Positions 9,495-17,279 of a stretch of 54,835 nucleotides of DNA are shown piece by piece. The stretch is taken from the NCBI GenBank assembly GCA_019637555.1, contig JAHBVK010000044.1:1-54835 (forward strand). The letters run 5' to 3'. Source of the DNA: Anaerolineae bacterium. GTDB taxonomy: Bacteria > Chloroflexota > Anaerolineae > Aggregatilineales > UBA2796. Below the pieces are notes generated by a model. That model was not told the DNA's origin. It searched no databases and was given only the letters and a program-made list of their open reading frames with translations. Numbering within the stretch: the first letter of the stretch is position 1; every line of letters starts with the position of its first letter. The position numbers and the translations under genes were made by a program.

Positions 9495-10136
9495 TTATTG
9501 CACCGCAACATCTGTTTCCAGCACATAGGCGCGGACTTTATTGCAGTCAACTTGAATGTATACATTCGTGTCCGTTGGCGATTTGCCTGACAGTACTTCC
9601 GACACCAATGTTTTTGTACCATCGGGACACTTGTCCGGCATAGTTCGTCCATTTGCATCGTTCTGGAAGTACAAGGTCGCGCCAGTACCATCCTTTGAGG
9701 CGATGACGATGGGCGCGTTCTTGAGGAACGCCGTCAACTGATATTCAGCTAGCCACCCCGAACGCCCACCGGAGCAGGAAAGCTGATAGTAAATCGCAGC
9801 TTCCCCGGAAGCGTTCTGTCCTGTCGCCACATCCAATATTTTGACGGCGATGCCCGGTAAGCATAACCCCGGACTTTGTGCCGGAATGTACGGACCCGGT
9901 ACGCCCGCCATGCCTACTTGCTGAAATGCTGACGGTCCAATGATCTGCGCGGTATCACCGATCTTAAATTTGTTAGCTCCAACAAATGGCGTTGGGGTAA
10001 TCGTCGGAACAGGTGTTTCCGTCAGATGGATGAACAAAGTATCATTGGCGGTACAAGCAAGCACCGCCAACATCAACATGATAGTTGCAGCAGCCAGCCC
10101 GATGACCGAGCTGGGCTTGTTGGAGCTAGAATGCAT
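9495..10136 (-). CDS. Predicted lipoprotein embedded in the peptide ABC operon
   Basis: A 213-residue protein with a hydrophobic N-terminus ending in a lipobox-like LAVLAC (Cys28), so it is probably lipid-anchored outside the membrane. A short Thr/Pro linker (TETPVPTITPTPF) follows. The rest has two similar beta-rich halves that each look like SH3-type folds: FKIGDTAQIIG to SGRSGWLAEYQL, and a second half ending YIQVDCNKVRAYVLETD. Four or more cysteines suggest disulfides. It lies between the two permease genes with 65 and 78 base gaps, in the place where a binding protein might be expected, but it is too short and unlike any peptide-binding protein. A helper that docks the transporter to the wall is a guess. 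Confidence 0.75.
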   Translation of the reverse strand: MHSSSNKPSSVIGLAAATIMLMLAVLACTANDTLFIHLTETPVPTITPTPFVGANKFKIGDTAQIIGPSAFQQVGMAGVPGPYIPAQSPGLCLPGIAVKILDVATGQNASGEAAIYYQLSCSGGRSGWLAEYQLTAFLKNAPIVIASKDGTGATLYFQNDANGRTMPDKCPDGTKTLVSEVLSGKSPTDTNVYIQVDCNKVRAYVLETDVAVQ

Positions 10137-10201
10137 AATCAGAACGAATCCTCTATCAGTCGTTAAGCGAGTCTGCCATGATTCTGCTGTGAGTCAAACG
10201 T

Positions 10202-11242
10202 CTATTCGCCACGCAAACGTGGATCGAAGGCATCGCGCAGACCATTGCCAATAAAGTTAAATGCCATCACTGTTGACCCAAGCGCCACCACTGGCCACAG
10301 CATCATCCACGGCTTAGACAGCATAGTGTTCTGCGCCGCATTGATCATTGCGCCCCAACTAGGCGTTGGCGGGTTGATTCCGACGCCGAGATAGCTTAAG
10401 GTCGCTTCATAGAAGATGAAGGCAGGAATCGCACCAGCGACTACTACGATGAGCGGACCCAAAATATTGGGCAGCAGATGACCAAAGATAATGTGCCGAT
10501 CCCGTGCGCCGATGGAACGTGCAGCTTCCACGAACTCTTTCTGCTTGTAAGACAGCACTTGTCCGCGGGCTAGACGTGCCACACCGATCCAGCTCGTCAA
10601 GCCGATCACGATGAAGACGAAGAACAAACCGCCCATCGAGTTGTCGATGTCCAGCATGACCTGCCCCAACGGACCCGCTTTCTCTTTATAGTCCGAAAGC
10701 GATTTGAACAGCACTTGAAACAAGATAATGATCGGTAGTTCCGGTAAGGCATACAAAATATCGACGATGCGCATCATGAAGTTGTCGATACCGCCACCAT
10801 AGTAACCGGAGACAACGCCATAAATAATGCCGACGATGAAGGCTACCATCGCACCGACGAACCCAACCGTCAGCGAGACGCGTGAACCATAGACAAGGCG
10901 CGACAAATTGTCACGTCCGGCATAATCGGCACCGAAGACAAAGCACCACTGCGGATCCATGCGTCGGGGATCTTGCGTGCAGGTCATAGGTGGCGTTTCT
11001 GCCATCCGCACCTTGCCTGCTGGGTCTTGATGCTGATACAGCGGATCGTCGATCAGACCAATGCCCTTCCAGACATCTGCGGTTAGTGCTAATACGCACA
11101 TGAGGAGTACGAAAATCGCGGAAGCGACAGCGAGCTTGTTGCGCTTAAACTGATCCCAAGCATCAGTCAGTGGCGTCCGCACTTTCTCTTGTGTCTTACG
11201 CCGCCCTAGAGCAATTGGCTCTGCGCCCTTTGCTACAGCCAT
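10202..11242 (-). CDS. dppC: Peptide ABC transporter permease, DppC/OppC type
   Basis: A 346-residue inner-membrane permease. The N-terminal cytoplasmic segment DAWDQFKRNKLAVASAI, the GADYAGRDNLSRLVYGSR loop and the EAA motif (EAARSIGARDRHIIFGHLLP) are characteristic of DppC/OppC. The first outer loop has a short insertion with two cysteines (PPMTCTQ and PQWCFVFG), echoing the cysteine pair in the DppB loop of this operon. An AAGGAAGGTGAGG purine tract precedes the ATG. It follows oppF by 35 bases and precedes the lipoprotein gene. Confidence 0.92.
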   Translation of the reverse strand: MAVAKGAEPIALGRRKTQEKVRTPLTDAWDQFKRNKLAVASAIFVLLMCVLALTADVWKGIGLIDDPLYQHQDPAGKVRMAETPPMTCTQDPRRMDPQWCFVFGADYAGRDNLSRLVYGSRVSLTVGFVGAMVAFIVGIIYGVVSGYYGGGIDNFMMRIVDILYALPELPIIILFQVLFKSLSDYKEKAGPLGQVMLDIDNSMGGLFFVFIVIGLTSWIGVARLARGQVLSYKQKEFVEAARSIGARDRHIIFGHLLPNILGPLIVVVAGAIPAFIFYEATLSYLGVGINPPTPSWGAMINAAQNTMLSKPWMMLWPVVALGSTVMAFNFIGNGLRDAFDPRLRGE

Positions 11243-11277
11243 GCCTCACCTTCCTTACTTATATTACCAACGTCTAA

Positions 11278-12318
11278 TTAGCTAACTCGATGGCAGGCTA
11301 CCCAGTGATTGGGCAGCACTTCCGTGAGCACAGGTTCATCCTTGAAGCACGTGTTGATCGCTACCGGGCAGCGCGTATTGAAATTGCAGCCGATAGGCGG
11401 ATTGGCAGGGCTGGGCACATCACCTTTCAAAATGATGCGCGTGCGCTTACGTTCTTCCATCGGATCAGGGATCGGCACGGCGGAAAGTAGCGCCTGTGTA
11501 TAAGGATGCAGAGGATTGGTATACAGTTCTTCAGAAGGCGCAAGTTCCACAATCTTGCCCAGATACATCACTGCCACTCTGTCGCACAGATGGCGAACCA
11601 TGCTCAGGTCATGGGCGATGAACAGGTAAGTCAACCCCAGTTCTTGTTGTAGGTCTTGCAGCAGGTTGACCACTTGCGCCTGAATGGACACATCCAGCGC
11701 CGAGATCGGTTCGTCCGCTACGATCAGCGTTGGGTTCAATGCTAGGGCACGTGCAATACCAATGCGCTGGCGCTGACCACCCGAAAATTCATGTGGGTAA
11801 CGATTGATGAAATACGGGTTTAGTCCTACGCGCTCCAGCAAATATTGCACGCGCTCGGTACGTTCTCTATTCGTCCCCACGTTATGTACTTCTAGCGGTT
11901 CAGCGATGATGCGCCCGACTGTCATCCGAGGATTTAGTGATGCATAGGGGTCTTGGAAGATCATCTGCATTTTCTTACGCATTTTGCGCAGAGGTTCGCC
12001 TTTGATCTTGGCAAGGTCAGTACCTTCGAACTCTACGCTTCCTTCTGTCGGGCGGTACAGTTGCAGGATGGTGCGCCCGGTGGTCGATTTGCCGCAGCCG
12101 GATTCGCCGACCAAGCCTAACGTCTCGCCTTTGAACACATCAAAATCTAGCCCGTCCACCGCCTTGATCGCAGCGACCTGGCGTTGGATGAGCAAACCGC
12201 TGTTGATCGGGAAATACTTCTTTAGCCCACGTACCCGCAGCAATACATCGCCAACTACTTTCTTCTTGCCATGCGCCGGTTTTACTTCGGTGCCGGCGGT
12301 GCTCACACTACTGACCAT
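11278..12318 (-). CDS. oppF: Peptide ABC transporter ATPase, OppF/DppF type
   Basis: A 346-residue ATP-binding subunit. Walker A is GESGCGKST (71-79), the signature is FSGGQRQRIGIARAL and Walker B is TLIVADEPISALDVS. The C-terminal peptide-transporter extension (HPYTQALLSAVPIPDP, GDVPSPANPPIGCNF) carries the cysteines that in relatives bind an iron-sulfur cluster or metal. The ATG at 12318 was chosen instead of longer frames that run far into oppD: it has AAGGA nine bases upstream and overlaps the oppD stop by 11 bases, which indicates translational coupling. It forms the ATPase heterodimer with OppD. Confidence 0.93.
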   Translation of the reverse strand: MVSSVSTAGTEVKPAHGKKKVVGDVLLRVRGLKKYFPINSGLLIQRQVAAIKAVDGLDFDVFKGETLGLVGESGCGKSTTGRTILQLYRPTEGSVEFEGTDLAKIKGEPLRKMRKKMQMIFQDPYASLNPRMTVGRIIAEPLEVHNVGTNRERTERVQYLLERVGLNPYFINRYPHEFSGGQRQRIGIARALALNPTLIVADEPISALDVSIQAQVVNLLQDLQQELGLTYLFIAHDLSMVRHLCDRVAVMYLGKIVELAPSEELYTNPLHPYTQALLSAVPIPDPMEERKRTRIILKGDVPSPANPPIGCNFNTRCPVAINTCFKDEPVLTEVLPNHWVACHRVS

Positions 12319-13354
12319 TGCTGCTGATCCTTTCAGTTGCTTCGATGCCGTTTTTGGCGGGTTCGTGTTCGGGCGCTGTGCGTATATCGACATGGCAGGC
12401 AACCAGATGCGATGCGGTGCCGTCAATCACTGGCTTCAGTGGTGGGTTATCGGTATGGCAGATGTCAATGCTGAAACGGCAGCGGGGCACAAACGGGCAG
12501 CCCGTCGGTTTCTTACGCATGTCTGGCGGCGAACCTTCAATGGGAAGCAGCTTTTGCCCGCGCTGGTCAATGCGCGGCAGCGAATTTTTCAAGCCCAGCG
12601 TGTAAGGATGGCGCGTATCGTTGAATACATCGCTTACGGCTCCACGTTCCACGATGAATCCGGCGTACATTACCTGTACCGTGTCCGCCAATCCCGCGAT
12701 CACGCCGAGGTCGTGCGAAATCCAGATCATCGACATGCCCAGCTTATCGCGCAGGCGCTTTACCAATTCTATGATCTGCGCTTGAATGGTCACATCCAGT
12801 GCAGTCGTCGGCTCATCGGCGATCAGTAACTGCGGATTGCAAGACAATGCCATAGCGATCATGGCACGCTGACGCATACCGCCGGAGAACTGGTGCGGGT
12901 AGTTATCTAACCGCTGTGCCGCGCTGGGGATGCCAACCATCGACAGCAGTTCGGCGGCGCGTTCGCGCGCCTGCTTCTCCGTCATGCCCAGATGTAGGCG
13001 CAGCGCCTCAGTGATCTGGCGTCCGACGGTCAGCACCGGATTAAGCGAGGTCATGGGGTCTTGGAAGATCATGGCGATTTCAGCGCCGCGTACCTGCCGC
13101 AGTTCCTCTTTCGAGAGTTTCAGCAGATCGCGCCCTTTGAACATCACCGATCCAGCTTCGATCTTCCCCGGCGGTTGAGGGATCAAGCCCATGATCGACA
13201 ACGACTGTACACTCTTACCGCTACCACTTTCCCCGACAACACCGAGGGTTTCGCCTTCGTTAATGGCATAGTTGATGCCATTGACTGCGTAAACCGTACC
13301 CTCTTGCGTATGGAATCGAGTCGTGAGGTCTTTGACCTCCATTAAGACGGTCAA
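12308..13354 (-). CDS. oppD: Peptide ABC transporter ATPase, OppD/DppD type
   Basis: A 348-residue ATP-binding subunit: Walker A GESGSGKS (41-48), signature FSGGMRQRAMIAMAL, Walker B LLIADEPTTALDVT, and the C-terminal extension CPFVPRCRFSIDICH with the family cysteines. First gene of the operon. The start is taken as TTG at 13354 because AAGGAG lies six bases before it; the next in-frame ATG (13342) would be too far from that site. A candidate promoter lies at 13460-13488. The operon order D-F-C-lipoprotein-B is unlike the usual A-B-C-D-F, and no binding protein is present here or nearby. Confidence 0.93.
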   Translation of the reverse strand: MTVLMEVKDLTTRFHTQEGTVYAVNGINYAINEGETLGVVGESGSGKSVQSLSIMGLIPQPPGKIEAGSVMFKGRDLLKLSKEELRQVRGAEIAMIFQDPMTSLNPVLTVGRQITEALRLHLGMTEKQARERAAELLSMVGIPSAAQRLDNYPHQFSGGMRQRAMIAMALSCNPQLLIADEPTTALDVTIQAQIIELVKRLRDKLGMSMIWISHDLGVIAGLADTVQVMYAGFIVERGAVSDVFNDTRHPYTLGLKNSLPRIDQRGQKLLPIEGSPPDMRKKPTGCPFVPRCRFSIDICHTDNPPLKPVIDGTASHLVACHVDIRTAPEHEPAKNGIEATERISSNGQ

Positions 13355-13459
13355 AGCGTGCTCCTTTCAGGAACTATGCTGCGAAACGGTATGAATAGGT
13401 ATGAAAACGTCCCGCAGTTGGGGTGAAACATTAAAGAGCCTGTCAAATAGGTTGGTGCA

Positions 13460-13516
13460 ATTCTAGAATGATCCCGATAGCGCTGCAACTTTTTTCACCT
13501 GTAAATTAACTTTTTT
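13460..13516 (-). promoter_or_regulatory. Candidate promoter of the peptide-transport operon with phased A-tracts
   Basis: Read on the minus strand, TTGCAG (13483-13488) and TAGAAT (13460-13465) are 17 bases apart. Directly upstream are two AAAAAAGTT copies (13487-13495 and 13508-13516), 21 bases apart, which is two helical turns; this may act as curved UP-like DNA or as a regulator site. The leader to oppD is about 100 bases. Confidence 0.45.
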
Positions 13517-13550
13517 AGGCAATATGCTATAACCACCCCCCGAAAGTTGT

Positions 13551-13583
13551 AAGAAAAACCGCCTTTCACACAGAAAAAGGCGG
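13551..13583 (-). terminator. Rho-independent terminator of lysS
   Basis: CCGCCTTT (13559-13566) pairs with AAAGGCGG (13576-13583); on the minus strand the stem is followed by GGTTTTTCTT. It lies 36 bases after the lysS stop, in the right orientation. Confidence 0.8.
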
Positions 13584-13618
13584 GTGCTGTTCGGCAAGTT
13601 GCACATTTGATCAATCTG

Positions 13619-15145
13619 TTACTTGTCTCGCAGATGGGGATACAGGATGACTTCTCGGATGGTATCCCGATCCGTGAACAGCATCGTCAGACGGTCTATT
13701 CCCATCCCGAATCCACCGCATGGTGGCATGCCATAGCGCATCGCTCTTAAGTAGTCCTCATCGATAGGCGTCGCCTCATCATCGGTATCTGCGTACAGCC
13801 GTCCCATCTCTAGAAACCGTGCTTCCTGATCCAACGGATCGTTGAGTTCGGTGAAGGCGTTGCACAACTCGAACCCTGCCGCGTACATCTCGAAGCGCTC
13901 GGTATGGCGCGGATCGCCGGGATATGCTTTGGCAAATGGCGATAACTCACGCGGATAGTCGAGCAGGAACGTCGGCTGGATCAATGTCGGCTCGACGCAC
14001 TTACTCAGCAGGGTATCTACTAGCTTACCCCATGTTTGACCGGGCGCGACCTCCAGACCTGCTGCTACCATCGCCTCGTACAGCGTTTCCGCCGTTGGAT
14101 GATCCATGTAGTCGATGCCGCTCAGTTCACGGATCGCATCGCGTAGCTTCCAGCGCTTGAAGGGCGGTGTGAAATCAACCTCTTGTCCCTGATAGCTGAA
14201 CTTGGTACTGCCGAACACGCGCTGCGCTGTATACGCTAGCATTCGCTCGGTCAAGTCCATCACGCCGTTGTAGTCGATGTACGCCTTATAAAACTCCAAC
14301 ATCGTGAATTCAGTATTGTGCTTGAAGCTGACGCCTTCGTTACGGAAGTCACGCCCGATCTCGTACACCGCGTCATACATGCCAACTAGCAGCCGCTTCA
14401 AATACAATTCAAAGCTGATCCGCAGGAACAAGTCTTGATCGAGTTGGTTGTGATGCGTAATGAACGGGCGTGCCGCCGCACCACCATAGATCGGTTGCAG
14501 TACGGGTGTCTCCACCTCAAGGAAATTCTCGTCATCAAGAAAATGCCGGATCGACGAGATGATTTTGGCACGCGTCTTGAAGACTTCACGTATTTCGGGA
14601 TTGGTCGCTAGGTCAGCGTAACGCTGGCGATAGCGTTCCTCGACATCGGTGAAGCCGCCGTACTTCTGCACCTGCCCATCGACTTCTTGTTCCTTGACCA
14701 CAGGCAGCGGACTCAGCGCCTTAGCGATCAGCTTCAGTTCGTTCACCTGCACGCTGATCTCACCACTGCGCGTCCGCATCATTACGCCCTTCGCCTGCAC
14801 GAAATCGAACAGATCCAGATCGCGCTTGAACAGATCGTAGGTTTCCTCACCTACAGCATCTTGGCGGACGAATAGCTGTAGGCGTCCCTCACCATCTTCG
14901 ATGTGACCGAACGATGCTTTGCCCGAAAGTCGGATCGAGCGTATCCGCCCGCACACGATCACCTCGATCTGTGGCGCAGGCTGATCGCTGCCAACAGGAG
15001 GTTCAACAGCTTCAAAAGCGGCGATTGCAGCAGTTGTCGTATGAGTGCGCTGGACGCGGGGAGGATATGTCTCGATCCCACGCTCCTTTAGGCGCTGGAG
15101 CGTATCTAGGCGCTCGCGTTCCAGCTTATTGGGTTCCCACGGCAT
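13619..15145 (-). CDS. lysS: Lysyl-tRNA synthetase, class II
   Basis: A 508-residue class II lysyl-tRNA synthetase that charges tRNA-Lys. An N-terminal OB-fold anticodon-binding domain (about 60-150; VCGRIRSIRLSGKASFGHIED) precedes the catalytic domain. Motif 2 is EIGRDFRNEGVSFKHNTEFTM and motif 3 is GFGMGIDRLT (from 478). The common RIAPELYLKRL segment reads RISFELYLKRL here, so this is a somewhat divergent branch. Length is normal. AGGAGA lies about 14 bases before the ATG, rather far. It follows the orphan binding-protein gene on the same strand, separated by a hairpin at 15183-15219, and ends at a clear terminator. Confidence 0.95.
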   Translation of the reverse strand: MPWEPNKLERERLDTLQRLKERGIETYPPRVQRTHTTTAAIAAFEAVEPPVGSDQPAPQIEVIVCGRIRSIRLSGKASFGHIEDGEGRLQLFVRQDAVGEETYDLFKRDLDLFDFVQAKGVMMRTRSGEISVQVNELKLIAKALSPLPVVKEQEVDGQVQKYGGFTDVEERYRQRYADLATNPEIREVFKTRAKIISSIRHFLDDENFLEVETPVLQPIYGGAAARPFITHHNQLDQDLFLRISFELYLKRLLVGMYDAVYEIGRDFRNEGVSFKHNTEFTMLEFYKAYIDYNGVMDLTERMLAYTAQRVFGSTKFSYQGQEVDFTPPFKRWKLRDAIRELSGIDYMDHPTAETLYEAMVAAGLEVAPGQTWGKLVDTLLSKCVEPTLIQPTFLLDYPRELSPFAKAYPGDPRHTERFEMYAAGFELCNAFTELNDPLDQEARFLEMGRLYADTDDEATPIDEDYLRAMRYGMPPCGGFGMGIDRLTMLFTDRDTIREVILYPHLRDK

Positions 15146-15182
15146 GAGTTAGTTGTCGTCTCCTGTGATGTGCGCTTTGACA

Positions 15183-15219
15183 CCTAATCCCCTCAACCAC
15201 TCTGATCGAGGGGATTAGG
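15183..15219 (-). terminator. Hairpin between the binding-protein gene and lysS
   Basis: CCTAATCCCCTC (15183-15194) pairs perfectly with GAGGGGATTAGG (15208-15219). It lies 13 bases after the upstream gene's stop on the minus strand. There is no T-run after it, so it may be a factor-dependent end, an mRNA 3' stabiliser or a leader element of lysS. Confidence 0.45.
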
Positions 15220-15232
15220 CAATGAGGCTTAC

Positions 15233-17107
15233 TTACTGCACATTATAGTTAATGGTGATGATATTATTGCCCTCACCAGCGCCTTCTGCCACTTCGCCAT
15301 TCAAGTCAAGCACAATTGCCACCGAGTATGCGCCCGCCGGACCCGGCACACCCGCATAGCTGATGTTGACCGTCGTCGCTGCTCCCGGCGCCAGTCCGGC
15401 TGGCACGATTGTCGCGCCGAAGACTTCACCCGGACGCATGGACGCCGCGACAGCGAATTGACCAGCGGTAGTGCCGCCGCCATTGCGCACCGTCACCGTC
15501 AACGTAAACGGCTGATTCTGGATCAGTGTACCCGGATTCAGCGCGTGGCTCACATACTGAATATCGGCTTCCGCACCTGCCGTCGGAGCAACCGTCGCGC
15601 CCACCGTCGGGATCGGAGTGGCGGGTGGGGTTACCAATGGCAGCGTATTCGGATCTCCGGAGATGCTTACCAGCGTCGGATCACCTGTGATCCACGCCTG
15701 CTGACCGTTGTAGTTGATCACGTACCACTGATTGCTGGCTACACGCCCGAACAACTTTAATTGTTCACCCTTTAGCGCCCGTCCAATGATCTCGTAATTG
15801 GTACCCGGACCGCTGCGGATGTTCACCTGTGGATCGAAGATAATGGTCAGCACCACGCCATCGGGCGTCGCCGTCACAAAGATCGGCGGAGTGGTCGGTG
15901 CAAGGGTCGGCTGAGTAACCACCGCAGTAGTCGGGATCGGCGTTGCCGCGCCCACGGTCTCACCGCCATCAGCGGGCAAGCGTTCGCCGCCGTTATACCG
16001 TGCGATCAAACGCTGACCGCCTGTGTTCGTGGTGCCAACCACTGCCGCGCTCTGTGTCAGATCACCCGTCCCCAATTCTGGATTGTAGATGCCTTGCAGG
16101 GCGAAAAACGAGGGAGTAGTCAACACTCGAGTCAAAATTTGCCCCGGATTACTGCCATTCGCGCGAATGGCTAAAACTAGCGCGGTTGCGCCATCATACG
16201 CGGCAGCGCTCAATGCGGTCGGAGCCACACCAAACGCAGCCACGTAACCAGCCACAAACGACTTTGTTTCTTCCGTATTGAATGAAGGCGACCAACCCGT
16301 GACGCCAACCACATCGGCGCGCTTAGCTACAGGCAGCCGATTGATGAACGCGCGATCCGTCACATAGTTAGTGATCAGGATGCCATCGAATCCTGCATTG
16401 ACCATTGCCGTGAACAGTTCCACAACCTGATCCTGAGTGCCGAACGCGGCAATCGCGTCGGGTTGCGCCTGCATCGCTACACTGGCGGAAGAATCAGTAG
16501 TGCTGCCTGCAACCTGAAGTACCGTTGTCACAGGCTGTTGCTGCTTCTTCGCCATTGCCAGCACGAAAGATCCTGCTTGCGGCGCGAAATCATCGCCGCC
16601 CTGATACACCGCGATCCGCGACAGTGCCAGATCGGTTTGCAATGCATCGACTAGCGCCGACATGCGGATATCGTCATTGGCTTGTGTGCGGAACACAAAT
16701 CCACCTACTGGTGCTTTGGTTGTGGTCGCAGCAGTGAAGATCGGCACGCCCGCCGTTGCCAATGATTGCAGTGATTGTGCCGCCAGCACGTCATCGTCAG
16801 GACCAAACACTGCCACGGCATTTTGCGACCGCAGACTCTGCACCGCGGCACTGACTTCCTCTGCGCTGCTTGCCGCTTGAGTGATCACCGAAATGTTGAC
16901 TACCTGACCGTCAGGCAGTGTTAAACCGCCATCAGCATTCACATAGCTCGCCACCAACGACACGCCCAAAAAAGTAGGACTGTCCTCGGTGCCGATCACG
17001 CCGATTACCAGCGTTCCCGCTTGTGCCCGCGCTGGCAGTGCAGCGCCGATCAGCACCGCCGCCAGCAAGCAAGCGACTAACCCTAACCGTAAAGTTGTAC
17101 GCAGCAT
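15233..17107 (-). CDS. ABC-type branched-chain amino acid binding protein fused to SH3 and CARDB domains
   Basis: A 624-residue secreted protein. The signal peptide is 1-28 (LVACLLAAVLIGAALPARAQA). Residues about 32-385 form a type I periplasmic-binding (LivJ-like) fold with VIGVIGTEDSP at the start and AAYDGATALVLAIRANG near the end. A Pro/Thr linker leads to a bacterial SH3 domain (about 424-475; VNIRSGPGTNYEIIG), another linker, and a CARDB/Ig-like domain (about 516-624; LTVTVRNGGGTTAGQFAV). The ATG at 17107 was chosen because AAGGAG lies seven bases upstream and the signal peptide begins there. No LivHMGF genes are near. With wall-type domains it may be a sensor or wall-bound receptor rather than a transporter subunit; that is inference. 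Confidence 0.85.
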   Translation of the reverse strand: MLRTTLRLGLVACLLAAVLIGAALPARAQAGTLVIGVIGTEDSPTFLGVSLVASYVNADGGLTLPDGQVVNISVITQAASSAEEVSAAVQSLRSQNAVAVFGPDDDVLAAQSLQSLATAGVPIFTAATTTKAPVGGFVFRTQANDDIRMSALVDALQTDLALSRIAVYQGGDDFAPQAGSFVLAMAKKQQQPVTTVLQVAGSTTDSSASVAMQAQPDAIAAFGTQDQVVELFTAMVNAGFDGILITNYVTDRAFINRLPVAKRADVVGVTGWSPSFNTEETKSFVAGYVAAFGVAPTALSAAAYDGATALVLAIRANGSNPGQILTRVLTTPSFFALQGIYNPELGTGDLTQSAAVVGTTNTGGQRLIARYNGGERLPADGGETVGAATPIPTTAVVTQPTLAPTTPPIFVTATPDGVVLTIIFDPQVNIRSGPGTNYEIIGRALKGEQLKLFGRVASNQWYVINYNGQQAWITGDPTLVSISGDPNTLPLVTPPATPIPTVGATVAPTAGAEADIQYVSHALNPGTLIQNQPFTLTVTVRNGGGTTAGQFAVAASMRPGEVFGATIVPAGLAPGAATTVNISYAGVPGPAGAYSVAIVLDLNGEVAEGAGEGNNIITINYNVQ

Positions 17108-17212
17108 GAAATTTCTCCTTGTTGCGCTGAAATGCAGAAATGCAATAACGATTTGCAGTAGTTGAATTCTAATCATTAAACTACCGACGTTGAAGCATAA
17201 ACGTGACGGCGA

Positions 17213-17241
17213 TTGGTGATCGCCGCTTAATCGCTTATAAT
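17213..17241 (+). promoter_or_regulatory. Sigma70-type promoter of the cyclase gene
   Basis: TTGGTG (17213-17218) and a perfect TATAAT (17236-17241) are 17 bases apart, giving a start near 17248 and a leader of about 32 bases. The leader has no clear Shine-Dalgarno sequence (it reads TTCTCTCCCT before the ATG), so translation may be weak or depend on other signals. Confidence 0.75.
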
Positions 17242-17279
17242 GCAGCGGATAGAAATATGTCCTAAACACTTCTCTCCCT

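Noticed and set aside
12319..12426. Longer start for oppF reaching 118 bases into oppD
   Set aside because: The extra 36 residues do not match the family, and ATG at 12318 has a ribosome site and a normal coupling overlap.
17108..17269. Longer start for the LivJ-like protein
   Set aside because: It would put 54 residues before an ideal signal peptide; AAGGAG precedes the ATG at 17107.
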